Below, in pieces: positions 1 through 13,600 of a stretch of DNA of 64,000 nucleotides. The notes under the pieces are model-generated. The model was given only the letters and a program-made list of their open reading frames with translations. It was not told the DNA's origin and did not search any database. Source of the DNA: Edolisoma coerulescens (taxonomy: Eukaryota > Chordata > Aves > Passeriformes > Campephagidae); NCBI GenBank assembly GCA_013397115.1, contig VWZW01002585.1, forward strand, positions 457,244 through 521,243, written 5' to 3'. Position numbers and translations under genes: made by a program. How positions within the stretch are numbered: the first letter of the stretch is position 1; the number at the start of each line of letters is the position of its first letter.

Positions 1-138
1 GTGCCAGATAAAGAAAATAGAAAAGAACAAAAACTCTGACAGGTTAAATGTGAAAACCAGAAAGTCAGGCCAAGAAGGTTTGAGAAACAAATCATAAGAA
101 GCATAAAAGCAAATAATAAATTCTTTTTCAGATGCACC

Positions 139-276
139 ATGAGCAGGAAAGCTGCCAAACAGTCTGCAAAGCCAACAGATGAACAAGGTATAAAAATAGT
201 GCTTAGAAAAGATAAAATCACTGTAGAAGGTGAAGTGTTTCTTCTTCATCTGCTTTTGCTAGAGAAACTTCAGTAG
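139..276 (+). other. Unrecognised 45-codon open frame, exon-like start
   Basis: The frame begins MSRKAAKQSAKPTDEQGIKI and ends in LLLLEKLQ before TAG. A good acceptor-like TTCTTTTTCAG sits just upstream of the ATG, and an AAG/GTATAA donor-like site lies within it. A second short open stretch at about 369-462 encodes EQIKKMKKTIHQNSLDI before TAG. I recognise neither. Together they could be remnants of a broken gene or chance frames. Confidence 0.2.
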
Positions 277-293
277 ATTACCATAGTGGAATT

Positions 294-357
294 TAAAAAA
301 AAAAAAAAGAAAGAAAGAAAGAAAGAAAAAGAAATAGGTAAAAACAAACAAAAAAAA
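294..357 (+). repeat. A-rich run and (GAAA)n microsatellite
   Basis: A run of about 15 A is followed by five to six GAAA units and a second A-rich stretch. It has no recognised function. Confidence 0.85.
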
Positions 358-677
358 TCCTATTTGGGAGGATATGCTAAAATTGAAATATCAGCAGGAG
401 AGGCTGTAGAACAAATCAAGAAAATGAAGAAAACCATTCATCAGAACTCACTTGACATTTAGAAATTAAGTGTTAACTGAATTAAATACGACAGTTTGCA
501 ACAGCTGAATTGTTTATCTGAAGTGCAATCTCTCCCAAAATTGCCTTGGTGCTAGAAGAAGAGAAAGTACCAAATACAATCCTGTAGTTCATAGGTTTCT
601 ATATAATTGTTAATAAAATACAGAACAGTAAATCCAAAATATCTGGAAATCAGTAGCACAGCACAGGAGACTTAGTG

Positions 678-869
678 AAATTCAGGAAGAATTTCATCAT
701 GGAAAGGGTTGTTAAACATTGGAATAGACTGCCCAGGGAGATGGTGTTCAAGAAACGGCTGGACATGTCACTTAGTGCCATGGTCTAGTTGATGTGGTGA
801 TGATCCATCAAAGGTTGGACTTGATGGTCTTAAGGGTCTTTTCCAACCTCAATGATTCTGTGATCTTTT
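678..869 (+). repeat. CR1 LINE 3' fragment
   Basis: The block begins at the AGGAAGAATTTC-like segment, passes GGAATAGACTGCCCAGGGAG and ends in GTTGGACTTGATGGTCTTAA plus a GATTCTGTGATC tail. This is the 3' end of an avian CR1, with an internal deletion before the GTGTTCAAGAAACG segment. Confidence 0.88.
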
Positions 870-2544
870 AGGCATAAGTTTTCTTGGAGACTATCCTTAA
901 GAACTATGTATCTCAGAAAAATAGCTCTGCTCCATGGTATAGAGGTTTATTTTTACATTTACTCTAGCTCCGCGCAATTGAAACTGGCTCCCGCCACCTC
1001 CTAACTGGCACCTGTAAATAGCAAATGTGATTTTTTTCAGCAAAACTTGGGAATTTTTGTATAACAGTTGCCATTTTGAAGTTTTTAATTTCATTGGCCT
1101 TTTTCGCCACCCTGGGCCACCCGAGAAAAGGACCATGGAATGGGCACTGAAGCTGAGTTAGGTGTGGCTGAAACTCCCAGGGGACTTGGCACAGGGGCAT
1201 GGAACATTAGGAGGTCTGCCGAGATACTTACAAAGAGACCAGGGATGGGGGATCAAAGAGGGAAGGACACAAGAAGGTAAGCCCAACTGCTCTTTGAAGT
1301 GGAACTTCTCAGTATTAAGCCCATTGCCTCTCCTCTGCACTCTGCCTTTGGCAACAGTGAGAGATGCATCCATCAGTACCCTGGGCAATGGGGGGACTCA
1401 GTGCCAAGCACAAAGTCAAGACCATGTCGCTGTGACAGAGTTTCCTTCACCCTTTCATGACAGGAGGGTTGGCCCTCCAGGCTTTGATCAATTGCAGTAA
1501 TTTCTGATGTTTCCCTATTCCATTTTAGTTTCTAATGAAAATCTTTTTCATGAACTAGATTGCCTAGTCCCATTTGGCCTGGGCAGTGCAGGCTTCAGGT
1601 TGTCAGCAAAGCATCAGGCTATTTAAGTACCTGTACAAGGCAGTTGGAACCACTGATTGCGTTCAGGAGAAGAACATCAGAGCCAGAGTGCAGCCAGGCC
1701 CCTGGATCCCCAGAGGCCTCCTTACTTGGCAGGTTCTGGGAAGCACACCATAGTTGCTGTTCTGTTCAGAGTCCAGTAAGGACAGAGGTACCCTGTGCAA
1801 CCCTTGCGCTCTGCAGGTCCTTCATCCAGAGCACTGTGCAGACAACGTGCTTTTCAGTCTGCACTTGGGGCCAGACAGATCTGGCAACCCTAGTTATGAC
1901 TCATTCATTTTCTTTAGAATCCTGTACTCCTCAAATTTTTGTAGTTTCATAATAAGCCTTCTCTAAGTTAGCTGAAAACTGTTAAATACATCTGTTACTG
2001 CTCCTATTGTCAAAAATAAGGCAGTGTTCTGTTTGTCTTCATTTTTATTGGCATCCACTACTTAAGCACAGAGCAAAGTGCAGTCTAAATATTTTCCAAA
2101 TCTACTTCCAGAAAAAGTTTCAGTTTTGATTACTATTTTTCAATGCTCCAGTCTACCATTCAAACCACTTTCTTTAGTCTAATTTTAATCCTGCTACAAT
2201 TTAGTGTTGTATCCATGGTATGGCATGTAAACCAAAACACATAGGTGAACCAGAATCAACTCAGTAATTTGCTTGTATTTCTGAAAATACCCTTTTTTAC
2301 AAACAAAAGCATCACTCAAATACTTTAATACCTTATAACAATAAAGAAAACTACAGCAGGAGATAAGGAAACAGTTTTACATAAAGGTTAATTTTACAAT
2401 CATCATGTGGTTGTCCTTCCCCCTGACTAGCTGAAACCTGAATCCCTTATTTCCCTTTCTCTATTCAGCTTCTTGGACACCTGCACCCAAATAGTGTCTG
2501 GAATCACTCCCATGATCTGTATTTGTTCTCCTGAGAAAGTGACC
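870..2544. other. Intergenic, with a moderately GC-rich patch
   Basis: No gene is supported here. About 1100-1960 is richer in G+C than its surroundings and holds two plus-strand open frames of 112 and 130 codons (1162-1500, 1560-1952) without recognisable domains. The right edge has an AATAAG near 1950. It may be an old LTR or other repeat, but I see no paired ends or target duplication. Confidence 0.4.
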
Positions 2545-2822
2545 TTATCAGTCTCTTCAACTACCTGAAAGGAGGTTGTAGCCAGGTGGGAGTTGGTCTC
2601 TTCTTCCAAGCAACCAGATGAGAGGACAGCAGCCTCAAGCTGCCCCAGGGAAGGTTCAGGTTGGACATCAGGAGGAATTTCTTCACAGAAAGGGTTGTCA
2701 AGCAATGACTGGACATGACACTCTGTGCCATGGTCTAGTTGACAAGGTATGCTTGGGTCAAAGCTTGGACTCAATAATCTCAGAAGTCTTTTCCAACCTA
2801 ATGGATTCTGTGATTCTGTAAA
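2545..2822 (+). repeat. CR1 LINE 3' fragment
   Basis: The fragment starts at CTCTTCAACTACCTGAAAGG and contains GGTTCAGGTTGGACATCAGG. It ends TTCCAACCTAATGGATTCTG followed by TGATTCTG, the standard CR1 terminus. It is decayed and non-coding. Confidence 0.9.
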
Positions 2823-4012
2823 ATAATGTTTGCAGCTTACATTTCTTATAGTTGTTCCCATTTAGGAACTAATATTCTTATCCAACTTTCTATCCCTGAT
2901 TTACTCAGAACTGCTACTACTTCTTACTGTTGCTCTATTTACATCCACTTGCCACTTTGTTGCTTAGGCTAAATATATTTTTGTTGATAATACTGTATTA
3001 ACTGTTCAGGAAACTCATGGATTCAGGCTACCTAAGTTGTACAAATGAGGGTAACTTTATTTAGTTCTAAAAATCCAGCTGCCTCTGCCAAACTTAACGT
3101 GGGCTTCTGTCTTTCTCTGCAGCCTTGAAAAGATCAAAATAATTGTCAAAACCTTAGAATATCCTTAGCTCCCTACTCCCTAATTTAAAAAAAGTTAGAT
3201 TTGAAGCATTGCAACTCTTGGCTTTCTGTTCTCAGAGGGTTGTGTTTAACAGTGCTTCCCATTCTAGGGAGTCAGGAGGATACCACTGATTGGTTTTTAC
3301 TAGCTCAAAATCAACCGTCTGACTTTGCTCACCTTGTAGGAGAGCCTTGGCAGAAAGCTGCCAAATGACAAAATATGCACCACTTGGAGGGTGTTACACA
3401 CTTTTTTTCCCCTAACCCCTTGGACTATTCCATCAATAAACATTAGTTACTAAGTGGCTGTACTATAGTGCTGGCTAAGAGATACTGTTTCATAAGTGAC
3501 ATGAAATAAATAGTTCCTAGCTGCCTCAAATCTGTAAAACATCCTTGGTCTGTGCTCCCACACCTGATTGTGCTGCAATTCAATCCACCTTGCATGACCA
3601 TCTGGAAATTCACGGGGGGGAAACGCTGCCTGCGCCCACTGTCAAAAATGAAAACCTTGGGGCTCACCACTCAGTACTGCCAAGATTCCCTTTATCTTTG
3701 TGATACTGGCTGATACTCAAACAGTATCCAGGCAGCTCTCTGAAGAGTTGGATGTCCTTTACACTAAGGGAGATAGAACATTCCAGGTTGTTGGTACAAG
3801 GGTCAGCTCACTCACTTTGTAAACAAACACACAAAATAGGTATAAGTAGTTTGTTTCCCTGATACCATTGGTCTGTAGTCTGTCAGTCCTTGTTGCAATG
3901 CCACATGTGACAGGGCTTCTAAACTCTCTTCTATCAATAACTGGCAAAACCCTCAATAATAGTTGACCACAACTCAAATATTGTCATATTTTTTCACTTT
4001 TTCCACAGACTA

Positions 4013-4259
4013 TAGATTGAAAGAGGGTAAGGTTTGATTAGATATTAGGAAGAAATTCTTGACTGCGAGGGTGGTGAGACATCAGACAGGTTGCACAGAG
4101 AAGTTGTGGATGCCCCATCTGCTCAAGTGTTCAAGGCCAGGTTGGATGGGGCTTTGAACAACCTGGTCTAGTGAAAGGTGTCCCTGCCTGTGGCAGGGGG
4201 GTTGGAACTGGATGATCTTGAAGGCCCCTTCCAAACCAGGCAGTTTCATGATTCTATGA
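4013..4259 (+). repeat. CR1 LINE 3' fragment
   Basis: It contains TTAGGAAGAAATTCTTGACT, AAGGCCAGGTTGGATGGGGC and GGTGTCCCTGCCTGTGGCAG, and ends TTCATGATTCTATGAAA. This is a clear truncated CR1 with its terminal octamer repeat. Confidence 0.93.
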
Positions 4260-7200
4260 AAATACCAAAAACCCAGCAGTATATCAATATCAACAGTAAG
4301 AAGACATTAATTAACTGCAAAGCTTTCATGAGGTATGCGAAATACTTACAAGGCAAGCATCTTCCATTCTGTCTCTTCTACTTTAGCCATCAGTCCAGAT
4401 ACATAGTCCAGATCTCCTGTCTTATTGGTAACTACTTATGCAAAAAGGTCAAGAAGGACAGTAAGAAACAATAATAAAATGGAAGGGACTGACACTGGGT
4501 TAGAAAAAAAAAAGTTATTTCTACACTTGTCACTATTATGTGTGAAATTATATTGCTGTGACTAACTGGTGTAATACAGGAAAGTTTAACTAAAAAAAGA
4601 ACAAACCAAAAAAACCCCAACCCAACCCCCCCCATAAAAACCCCAAACCACACACTGTGCATTCCTTTACAGTAGCAATTAGAAAGATCAACCAGTTACT
4701 TCCTTCTCTTTGCATGGAATGCAGGATAAGCAAAGAACAGCAAAAAAAAAAAAAAAAGAAAAGAGAAAGTCTAAAGAGAACAATGGAAAACCTTAACCTT
4801 CATTTCCTCCCCTTATATCAAGTTTTCAAAATGAATCTGTTAAAACAATTCTGTTACCTTACCACTAAAGATAACTGACAGCTTGTTAGACCAAAACTAG
4901 GAGGACCAGACACCTTTTTTCCCTTGCAAAAGCCATAGAAAACAATTACGTTAAATGAAAGAATGAAAATTTTCAACTACTGCACCTTGTTCACAAATGC
5001 CAGAGATTTTTTTTTCCTCATGCTGTGTGAAAGACCCACACAATTAACAGGACAGACTACATGAGTCATGTATGTACATGTGGGAAACTGGTAAGGCAAC
5101 TATATACGGAACAGTTATCAAGTACAAAGTAAACACAGAAGAAAAATTAGAGGAAAAAATGTATCTACTAATCATTCAATGAAAACAAAGCTTGAATGTT
5201 TGTAATGGTCTGCAAAACATTCAAAGAAGGAAGAAAGAAACAAAGTAATGAAGTTGTTCTACGCTACCCTGCACAAAAGTACTGCCTGGAACACAAAGCC
5301 CACCTGATTTCTAACAAAGCAGCACGCCCCACCAATGTACCTGTGGAATGAGCTTTAGAATAGAAACCTCTAAGCCATGAAGATTTTCTCCATAGTTCAA
5401 CAGAGCTCACCTCTTAGGACTTAAGGACTGAAGCCTTTTGTATCCCTGCTGTAGAAGATTTTCTTCTCCCTCAAGGAACTTAATGAGGAACTCTGAAGTT
5501 CTTCAGTACCTTTGCTTGGTATTAGATTTCCCTCTTCAAACTCACAGCTTATTGTATAAATGGAACTGATTTACAGCATGCAGAAACAAATGGTCTTACT
5601 ATGTTTTCTTTATTGGCATTTAGAAAGCTTCCTGAAAGAGAAATGTGTACATATTAAGTTCTCTGCAGTTAAAGAAGAAAAAAAATGCATTAAAAAAAGT
5701 TAAGAACTGCTCCGTTAGTATCTTCAGAGAATAGTGAGCAGCATGACTCCATTTGTAATTTACAACATGTAAGTCACATAATTTTTAAAAACTAAACATT
5801 TCCTTCTGCTTTGGCTCACCAAAAGGCGATTTTATTGCGAAGCAGCTATATATCACCAAACAGACATGACTACAAGACCAAGAGAGATTGCACAGAAGCC
5901 ATCTGATTTCACTTTTCTTTATAATTGCTATAGAAAAAAAAAGGTAGCTGTTCCAGTCCAGTTTAAATGGAGATGTACATTTCAAGTACCTAAATGCAAT
6001 ATTCTCAGCTGAGGTAATTTGAGATTCTCAATACATTTATTACATAACAGAGAATTTACTTTGGTAAATATGTGGCTGCTATCTTTTCAGAAATCAAACT
6101 GCCAAACTGTCCATAATGGGGTAAAAAATTTAAAATCAAAATCCAATTTGGTAGGTCAATCCAGTTACAAATTTGCTAAGTCTTCCATGAAACATTAATA
6201 TACTGGAGAGAAGGGTTTCAAACAGCTTTTAAGTTAAGTACAGCAATTAAAAAAACCTCTGCTAGGTTTCAAGGCAACAAAAGAAATTCACTATTTGACC
6301 TCTATATAAATAAATGCAAAGATTTCTTGCATTATTTTGGTTGATTCTGTACAGTTTCAGTAATTAATTTTATTTAAATATAACTCTTACAACAATTTAA
6401 TCCAGGACCTTAATGAAAATGAAGGAGGTTGACAGTTCTAATATAGAACTTGCACAACAGTTATCTTAACACTGACTTAACAAGGAGAGGCATATAAAAA
6501 GATTAAGAAATTACACATTTTAAGCTGAAGATGTTTTATCTCAGATTCACTATGAGGATGACTCTCATCCTTTAGTATGCAACTTCATTTTTTACCTGCC
6601 AAACAAAGTGTACAAGTTATCACAGCAAAATTTACAGAATAATTGACTTTGGCCTTGGTTTTAGAAAGACCTATTTACACATTTGAGATAAGCAAATACC
6701 TTCCTCCCTTTTAATTCTATACATGTGTTCAAGCTTTAAGTCTATATTTGGATCTACAAAACCTTGCAAGATAAAAAGTCTCTCAAATATACACCTTGGA
6801 CCACTAGAGCACAGTGTCTTTATATATGTTAATGTATCATTTGCTAAATTACCCACTCTTCACATGGATATCTCTAGCCTCACTTCCATAGTTAACTCCT
6901 TGGTGCTGATGGGTTAGACTGCGGAAAACAGCTATTAGTCTGGGGGAGTATATCAAATTATTGTGCAAAGACATTAATGTGCCTCAAATTGCCCCCAAAT
7001 GCAATCAAACTTGTAAATAAGAGATACATGTCCAAAAGTACATTAAGTAAACACCATTAATTGGGTGGTTTATGCATTTTTTTTAGTTCTGGTTCTGTAA
7101 GGTAGATGGCAGATCATCTTAATGGAAAAATGGATCTCAACACCAAAGAGTTAATGCTGTCTATGCATACCTGAAACAACCCAGTATACATAAGGTTTAA

Positions 7201-7482
7201 AAATCCTTTAATTTGTCTTGTGACAATCTAGCAACAAGATAGATTTTTTTCTCAGTTAAATATTTAACCCACGCCCAAAATGAATACCTGCTATATGGAA
7301 GGCAGTTATTCATTCCACCATTAGAATTTCCGAAGCACTGATAAGTTTGTAAGTACAAGAAAAGCAAGGTACAATTGCAATCAAATACATGACTTTTTAC
7401 AGAAGGCCTCATTGTGATAAATTATATACAACATAGTGTTCTCATTTTCCTTAAAGTGCTCATCATACTGATACAAGATGAT
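4260..7482. other. TRIP11 3' UTR and downstream intergenic sequence
   Basis: The sequence is AT-rich, without coding signal. Minus-strand poly(A) candidates are ATTAAA at 7212-7207 and AATAAA at 6374-6369 and 6041-6036. The true transcript end cannot be read from sequence alone. I see no other feature except simple A/C runs near 4600 and 4741. Confidence 0.5.
4591..4656 (+). repeat. A/C-rich simple sequence
   Basis: The stretch is built of alternating A runs and C runs (AAAAAAACCCCAACCCAACC and similar). It is low complexity and non-coding. Confidence 0.75.
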
Positions 7483-7691
7483 CTATTGTTTTAGGAGGTC
7501 TTTTAATACAGCACCAGCACTGGCATCAGGGGACACTGGCAGTGGTGTAAAAGTAGGCAATGCATCAGAAATAGGTTTCATAAGCAGATGTCCAGAACTA
7601 CTAGCTGGTGTTATGAGAGGCACTGCTGCAGATCGAGGTGCTAAAAATGGATTTGCCTCTGGTCTTCTACCCATTCCCGAGACTGCAGAAT
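7483..7691 (-). CDS. TRIP11: TRIP11 terminal coding exon
   Basis: The exon encodes the conserved C terminus with NPFLAPRSAAVPLI, HLLMKPISDALPTFTPLP and final VLKDLLKQ, followed by TAG at 7485-7483. The acceptor follows a long T-rich tract. Downstream on the minus strand, an ATTAAA at 7212-7207 followed by a G/T-rich stretch is one possible poly(A) signal. AATAAA motifs further on (for example 6374-6369) would allow longer 3' UTRs, and I cannot choose between them. Confidence 0.95.
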
Positions 7692-10600
7692 CTGGAATAT
7701 AAAAAAAACCCAAAAAAACCTAAACCAACAATGAAAACACTTTGTTAAAAAAGCATTCCTAAATCTATCCAATTTTACAGCATTTGTTCACAGAGACGTT
7801 CTAAAATTGCCTATCACTTCTGCAACATGTAAGTCCTTGAAAATCTCCTTGCCATGGACTGTAGACACCCTCAAAGATTTTTATTGTCTCTGACTTCTCT
7901 CATAGAACCATAGAATCGTTTAGGTTGGAAAAGACCCTTAAAATCAGGTCCAACTCTTAACCTAGCACTGCCAAGTCCACCACCAAAATTCTGTAGCAGC
8001 TCAAGCTACCCCAAAAAATGTGCACACCTGATAGGCAACATGAACACCTTTTGCAGTTCACTTCACCTTTGCAATGCCAGACACGATGTATCTGTCACGC
8101 TAACTCCAGCACTGTGCAGAGGTGTAAGGGCCCTGGCACATGCACTACAAATGCAGACCTCAAGGTTTCCCAACACATGGCACAGCTTCCCCAGGGTCAG
8201 CCCCAAGAAAACCCCCATAAATAAACAGCACTTTGTGACATCCAACTACTTTAGGTGAATTGAAAGAAGGTTTTTTAGCATTTCTCTCGCTCTCTCTGTA
8301 CAGACATATAATACGTAGGGGTTTGGTGTTTGGGGTTTTTGTTTTTATTTTCTTTTGAGTTTACAGCTAAGTTTCAAACAAAACAAGCTTCTGCAAATCA
8401 GCAGGCCTATATTAAGGTGAAGTCTTAAACACATGTAAAAAAATTAAGAACAAACTGGACCAGTTAAACTGAAGATTTGAATCTTAAATTACTTAAGACA
8501 AAAGTACATTAATTTAACATGCATAATATAAGCCTAACTGTTCTCTGCCTTAGAAAAATCAAACACTGTTGTACAGCTTACAGAGATTTCATACCAGGCC
8601 ATACACTTAACTGATTTTATTTTGGTCCTCTCTGAGCAACCAGGTTCTACATATCAGAGAGACACTTCAAAGATGTATTACTTGCATTCTTCACTCACTT
8701 CAACACAAGCTGATCAACAGGGATGCTGAAAATCAGGACTGGGTTCACTGCTACACCATACGAAGTTGTCTGCACAGCATCTGTTTGGCTCTAACAGGTG
8801 CTGTTAAATCCTTTCCATATCAAAGGGAATTTTGTTTCTCTAATCTTCTGTATGGAGAGTTTAGAAAGTGAGGTACAGATGCAGTGGGAAGGAGAGACAG
8901 GAGAAGAATTGAAAAAAAAATAAAAAGAGAAAGTAGGAAATGGTTGGGGGAGAAGAAATCAAATTCATAATTCACAAGTGAGGAAGCACAGAATCATTAC
9001 AATCCTCTTGAAAATTCTACCTTTAGTTATTTATGTTCTGTGTAAAGATTCAAATATTACCTTGCATTTGACTGTTGGATGGAGTACTGCTAGTTTTACC
9101 AGTTCCTGCTGCTCCTAAAGGTTTCATGTCATGAACAGAGAGCTTGGGTGGTGGAAGGCTTGGGCGAGATTCAGTTTCAAGGAATTTCACGAACAGTTCT
9201 GAAAAAGACTATAAGAGGCTACTAGTTATTATATTTCACTGATGCTCTGGTGAAAAGCACTAAGCCAAAAATACATATATATAAAACAAAAAGCTGTCAA
9301 CAGCCTGCAATCAATTTTGTACTTAGTGTTAAGCAGCCCTCAGTGAGCAACAATGAAATTTATTTTCAAAATACACTCTTCGTTGTTGTCTCACTAAGAA
9401 GCATTTATGTAAAATTGATAAACTCTAAAGACAACACACATACTTCTCCCATGGTTCCATCATTGATTTAAACCAGCTGTTTCAAGAATCCCACGCTACT
9501 ACTGACATCACATTATTTCCTTTGTCTTTTGCTTAACCAGTCTCTCCTCCAGAAGCACATAAAACCCAACTCTTTCTCTTAAAGCCCATGTATGCTTTAT
9601 CTCACAAAGAATCTCAGATAAAGGAAGCATGGAATGATTAAGTTGTCGGTAGCATCACAAGATAAAATTTGGCTTAGTAAAAATTTGGCTTATTCACACA
9701 AAAGCATTAATTTTTCTCTTTGACATCTATAGTTAATCAGACCACAGTCCTTTAGTGGCCTATATGCCTGCACTATTTTAGGGGGAAAAAACGAATCCCT
9801 ACACTTCAAGATGATTTACAGGAATCCATTCTCAACATTTCTAGCACAATTGAGCAAAAAACCAAAGTCAATCCAAAAACCCCAATCCCTCAGTGCTTGG
9901 TCCTTGAGTACATTATTTACTGGCCTGCAAAATGGAAAGTTCCATAGATAAACTGCTCCCATGGATCATGCTATGAGATCTGCTGCTATACAGTATTTGA
10001 AAACTTAAAATACCAGTTTTATATGCTGTACATAAGAAGCACTAGCTGCAGCAGCTGAAAAAGCTTTTCAATTTAAATTTAAAGGACATATGGGAACATA
10101 GTCATCAAAATACAATGTCACAGTCTTCCATACTGTTGAGTATTGTGGAATTCCATACTCTCACATATATTTAACTTCCACAGTTTCCAAGATGAAGTCC
10201 ATAGCATAAGAAAAGAGTGATGCCAGGAACCAGTGGAACAGTAATTGTCTTCTGTATTAGCTCAAGACTTAGTATTGTGTAATTTTCAATGTCTACCTAT
10301 TTCCTTAGTGCAGGAAAAAACTTTTCGCCAAAGCGGTTGCACAAAAGAATTAATGCAAGCTACAGTAGCATCAGTAAATGATGCTCAATATATTGATGAA
10401 CCAAACATGAGCATTAATATGCAACTTCCCCATTTTTGCTCTCAAGCAAAGAGAATGAATGATTAATTCTTACGCTATTAAAAATGTTCTCATGAGTTGG
10501 TCTCAAAGGTGTATTAGGAACACTCTTTGACCCCGCTCCTCCACCAAGCCAGCCAGTCACCCATCTTGTAACTCCTCTTTGCTCTTCAGACAGTAACTAG

Positions 10601-13600
10601 AGAAGTATTTAAAGAAAACAAAGTTAGGAAACAAAAAAAATAAAGCAGCAGATAAAAGAAAGTGAATAAAAATAATGAGCTGCACTATAACAATGTGGAA
10701 CACTTAGAGATAAATAAAAATTTTTATTATTGTCAAAACCATATTCTCTGCCTCTCGCTTTTAGACTGGCAGTCTAAATACCTGGCTCTTTACTTAAAAA
10801 TATAAGCCTCACATTCTTCACAATAGTACTGGTACATATATAACAGGCTTACTTTTCTGTAACTGATATATTACAGCTACTATACACAACAGCACAAAGT
10901 TATATCCTTCCCTTTCTGCATTAGCATTCCTCAGCAAAATGAAATCTACTCTACTAAAACAACGTTATTGAAAGATTAAGATCAGCATATCCCACATTAA
11001 AAAAAAAAGTGAGATGAAAGAAGAAAAAACATACTTTCCCCACAAGATGTGCAGGGACAGTCACATTTAGTTTAGCAGCAAGTCATTCTATTTTCAGGTA
11101 TGGATACTGAAAAAAAAAGAAAAAAAGAAAAGAAGAAGCCTAGTTTTCTCCAATGTATTACCTGATCAAGTTCGTCCTTTTTTAGTCCCAAGATACTTCC
11201 CATTAACCTTAACACTTCAAGACGTTTATTTTTCGGAGTATGAAAATGTCCAATAAAGAGATTTCTCATCAACAGTCTGCAGAACAAAAGAAGCTATTTA
11301 TACAAGCTGCTACTGTGTAACAGCTGATACCATAATATTGATGCATTTATTCCTCATACTCTTGCCTAATTTACAGTAATTCAAATAAACACAGCAAATA
11401 CAAATAACTAAAAAGGTGCCTCACCAATTTCCTCCTTTTATAAGTTATCCCATTTCTTACACAATAAGTGTGAATTTGGACAGTATTAGCAATATTGTAT
11501 GCACTAAGGTGAAACTGAATGGTACATGAGCAAATTTTGATGTACATACTACAATCAGGGAAAATGCTTGTTCTAACATCTTGATTCAAGAGAGCATTTA
11601 AAGAGATAGCTCTGTGTAGTCCCAAACCAAGACGTAAGGAAGGGGACAGGGGAGCCCATTTGCCTATCCCTGTTTCAGTTCTGTTGGGCACAGAAGAAAA
11701 ACAAGGACCAAGGAAGAGATTTACATGACATCCAGGTGATGCAGATACATGAAAGGGCTTGCTGTTCACACCTTGAACATTATAAAATATGTTCATTAAG
11801 AACTCTTATCTCCATTTGCAGAGCTCATGCTATAGAAGTGCACTTCTACTTAAGAAACACATCAGTGATCCAAATCTGTTGGTTTTACTAATCAAAATGA
11901 CTGTTTACAACCACCAAGCAATTGAAAACTGTCAAAATAATTAAACTGTAATTACAAGACAACATACAGAAGTACAGTCCTGCACTCCTCTTGCAACTGT
12001 GAGTGCCACATGTGTACACTGAGAGGAATAAAACCCAAAAACTTAAGCCAAATCTTTCATTAAAGGCTTACTTGTCCACTTTTCCTTCTGTGCTGTTCAT
12101 AAGGTTCATTAGTTTATTTTGTACATCTTCTAACATTTCTCTTCTGATCTCACCTATAAATTGATGTCACAGCATAATTACCAAAAATCAAAACTTTGAA
12201 ACATTGTTGCAAAATTTATTAATAATACACACTTCCATAAATATTGCTAGGGTACTTTTAAATAAAAACCAAAACCATAAAATCTATGTGATTTTTTAAT
12301 AAAAAGGTGTCAACCTAGTAAGTCATTACTATTTGAAACCTCAAGCTAAAATTTCAGGAATGATACTCAATGCCGAAGTACAGGAACACACATTAAATAA
12401 ATCCATTGCAGAAGGTCTGACGAACTGCTCTGTTCCATCTAAATAATACAGAACTGGAAAGAAACTCTACAGCAAGGTCTGTAGTTCTGTGGTGGCAATC
12501 TTTTTCATAATGACCAAACTCCATGTTGCCATCAGGTCTTTTTCATCTCTGCCCTTAACCTCCAATACTACCCAAGCCCAGGTATTCTGTATACACTACT
12601 ATCAGGTTGCTACAGCCTTTGAAGCACCACGGAGTTCTCAAGTTTCCCAGATGAATTACTGGCTAGCAAAGCAACATCAGGAGCTTGTTATGGGTCTGTT
12701 CTGCTAGGGCCTTTCCCACTCCTGTAACTGATGCAAGCTCTGGAAGCAGCATGCTGGGACACACTTAGGCATCACAGAAAGAGTGTTGAGCTTCATAATT
12801 CAGTATACTGGCAAGAGAGGCAGAGATATGCAAGATTACCCATACTTTGGGAACAAAAATATGAATGGAAGAGATTAAATGCCACAGCTACTATGAACCA
12901 AAGACAAAACTGAGAGAAAAATGGTAAACACTTCAGTCAGGCATCATGGCCTGCAAACTGAGTAAATAGGCCAGAATTCTAAGTCAATGAACGTGAGGTG
13001 GCCTAAGAGTGTGTTAGGAGTCACTACACACATTTTCTGCCTTCTTTTGCATGCTGACTCCAAGTTCTGATACTGTAGTGGCTGCAATGAATCTGTTCAT
13101 CTAGGACAGCACAACACTGAGAATGATCTTCCTGGCCTACACAAACACACTATTTTTCCTCTTCACAAACACGACACAGGAACTATTAGAAGAGTAGAAG
13201 AAGAGTTTAGATTCTGCATTTACCAGTGCTGTAAACATTTCAACTTCCTGAAATTCCTGACCTTAATCAACGATTTGTCTACTGTCTACACACTTGAGCC
13301 TCGCAACATTGGACTGTGTAACAAGGGAGACACAAATGTAATAACCCATGATTTTAAAAGAAGCCGTGGCATGATATTGTTATATTCACTGTTGCCCAAC
13401 AATTTTACAGCACCAACTTCTCCACAATTCTAAAATTCCAATAACACAAATTACTTGTTAACTGATATACACCAGTTACCCCAACCATACTGTGTCAGTA
13501 ACTCAGGCCGCTTCTAACTTCCCATAAAGCTCGTAAAAATAAAGCTCATAGTAAAGAAAAAAAATTTCCTAGAAGTTTTACTTGCCATAAGTATTGTACA

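Noticed and set aside
12489..12913. Two plus-strand frames in TRIP11 intron 15
   Set aside because: No similarity or splice context is recognised, and their length is within chance expectation.
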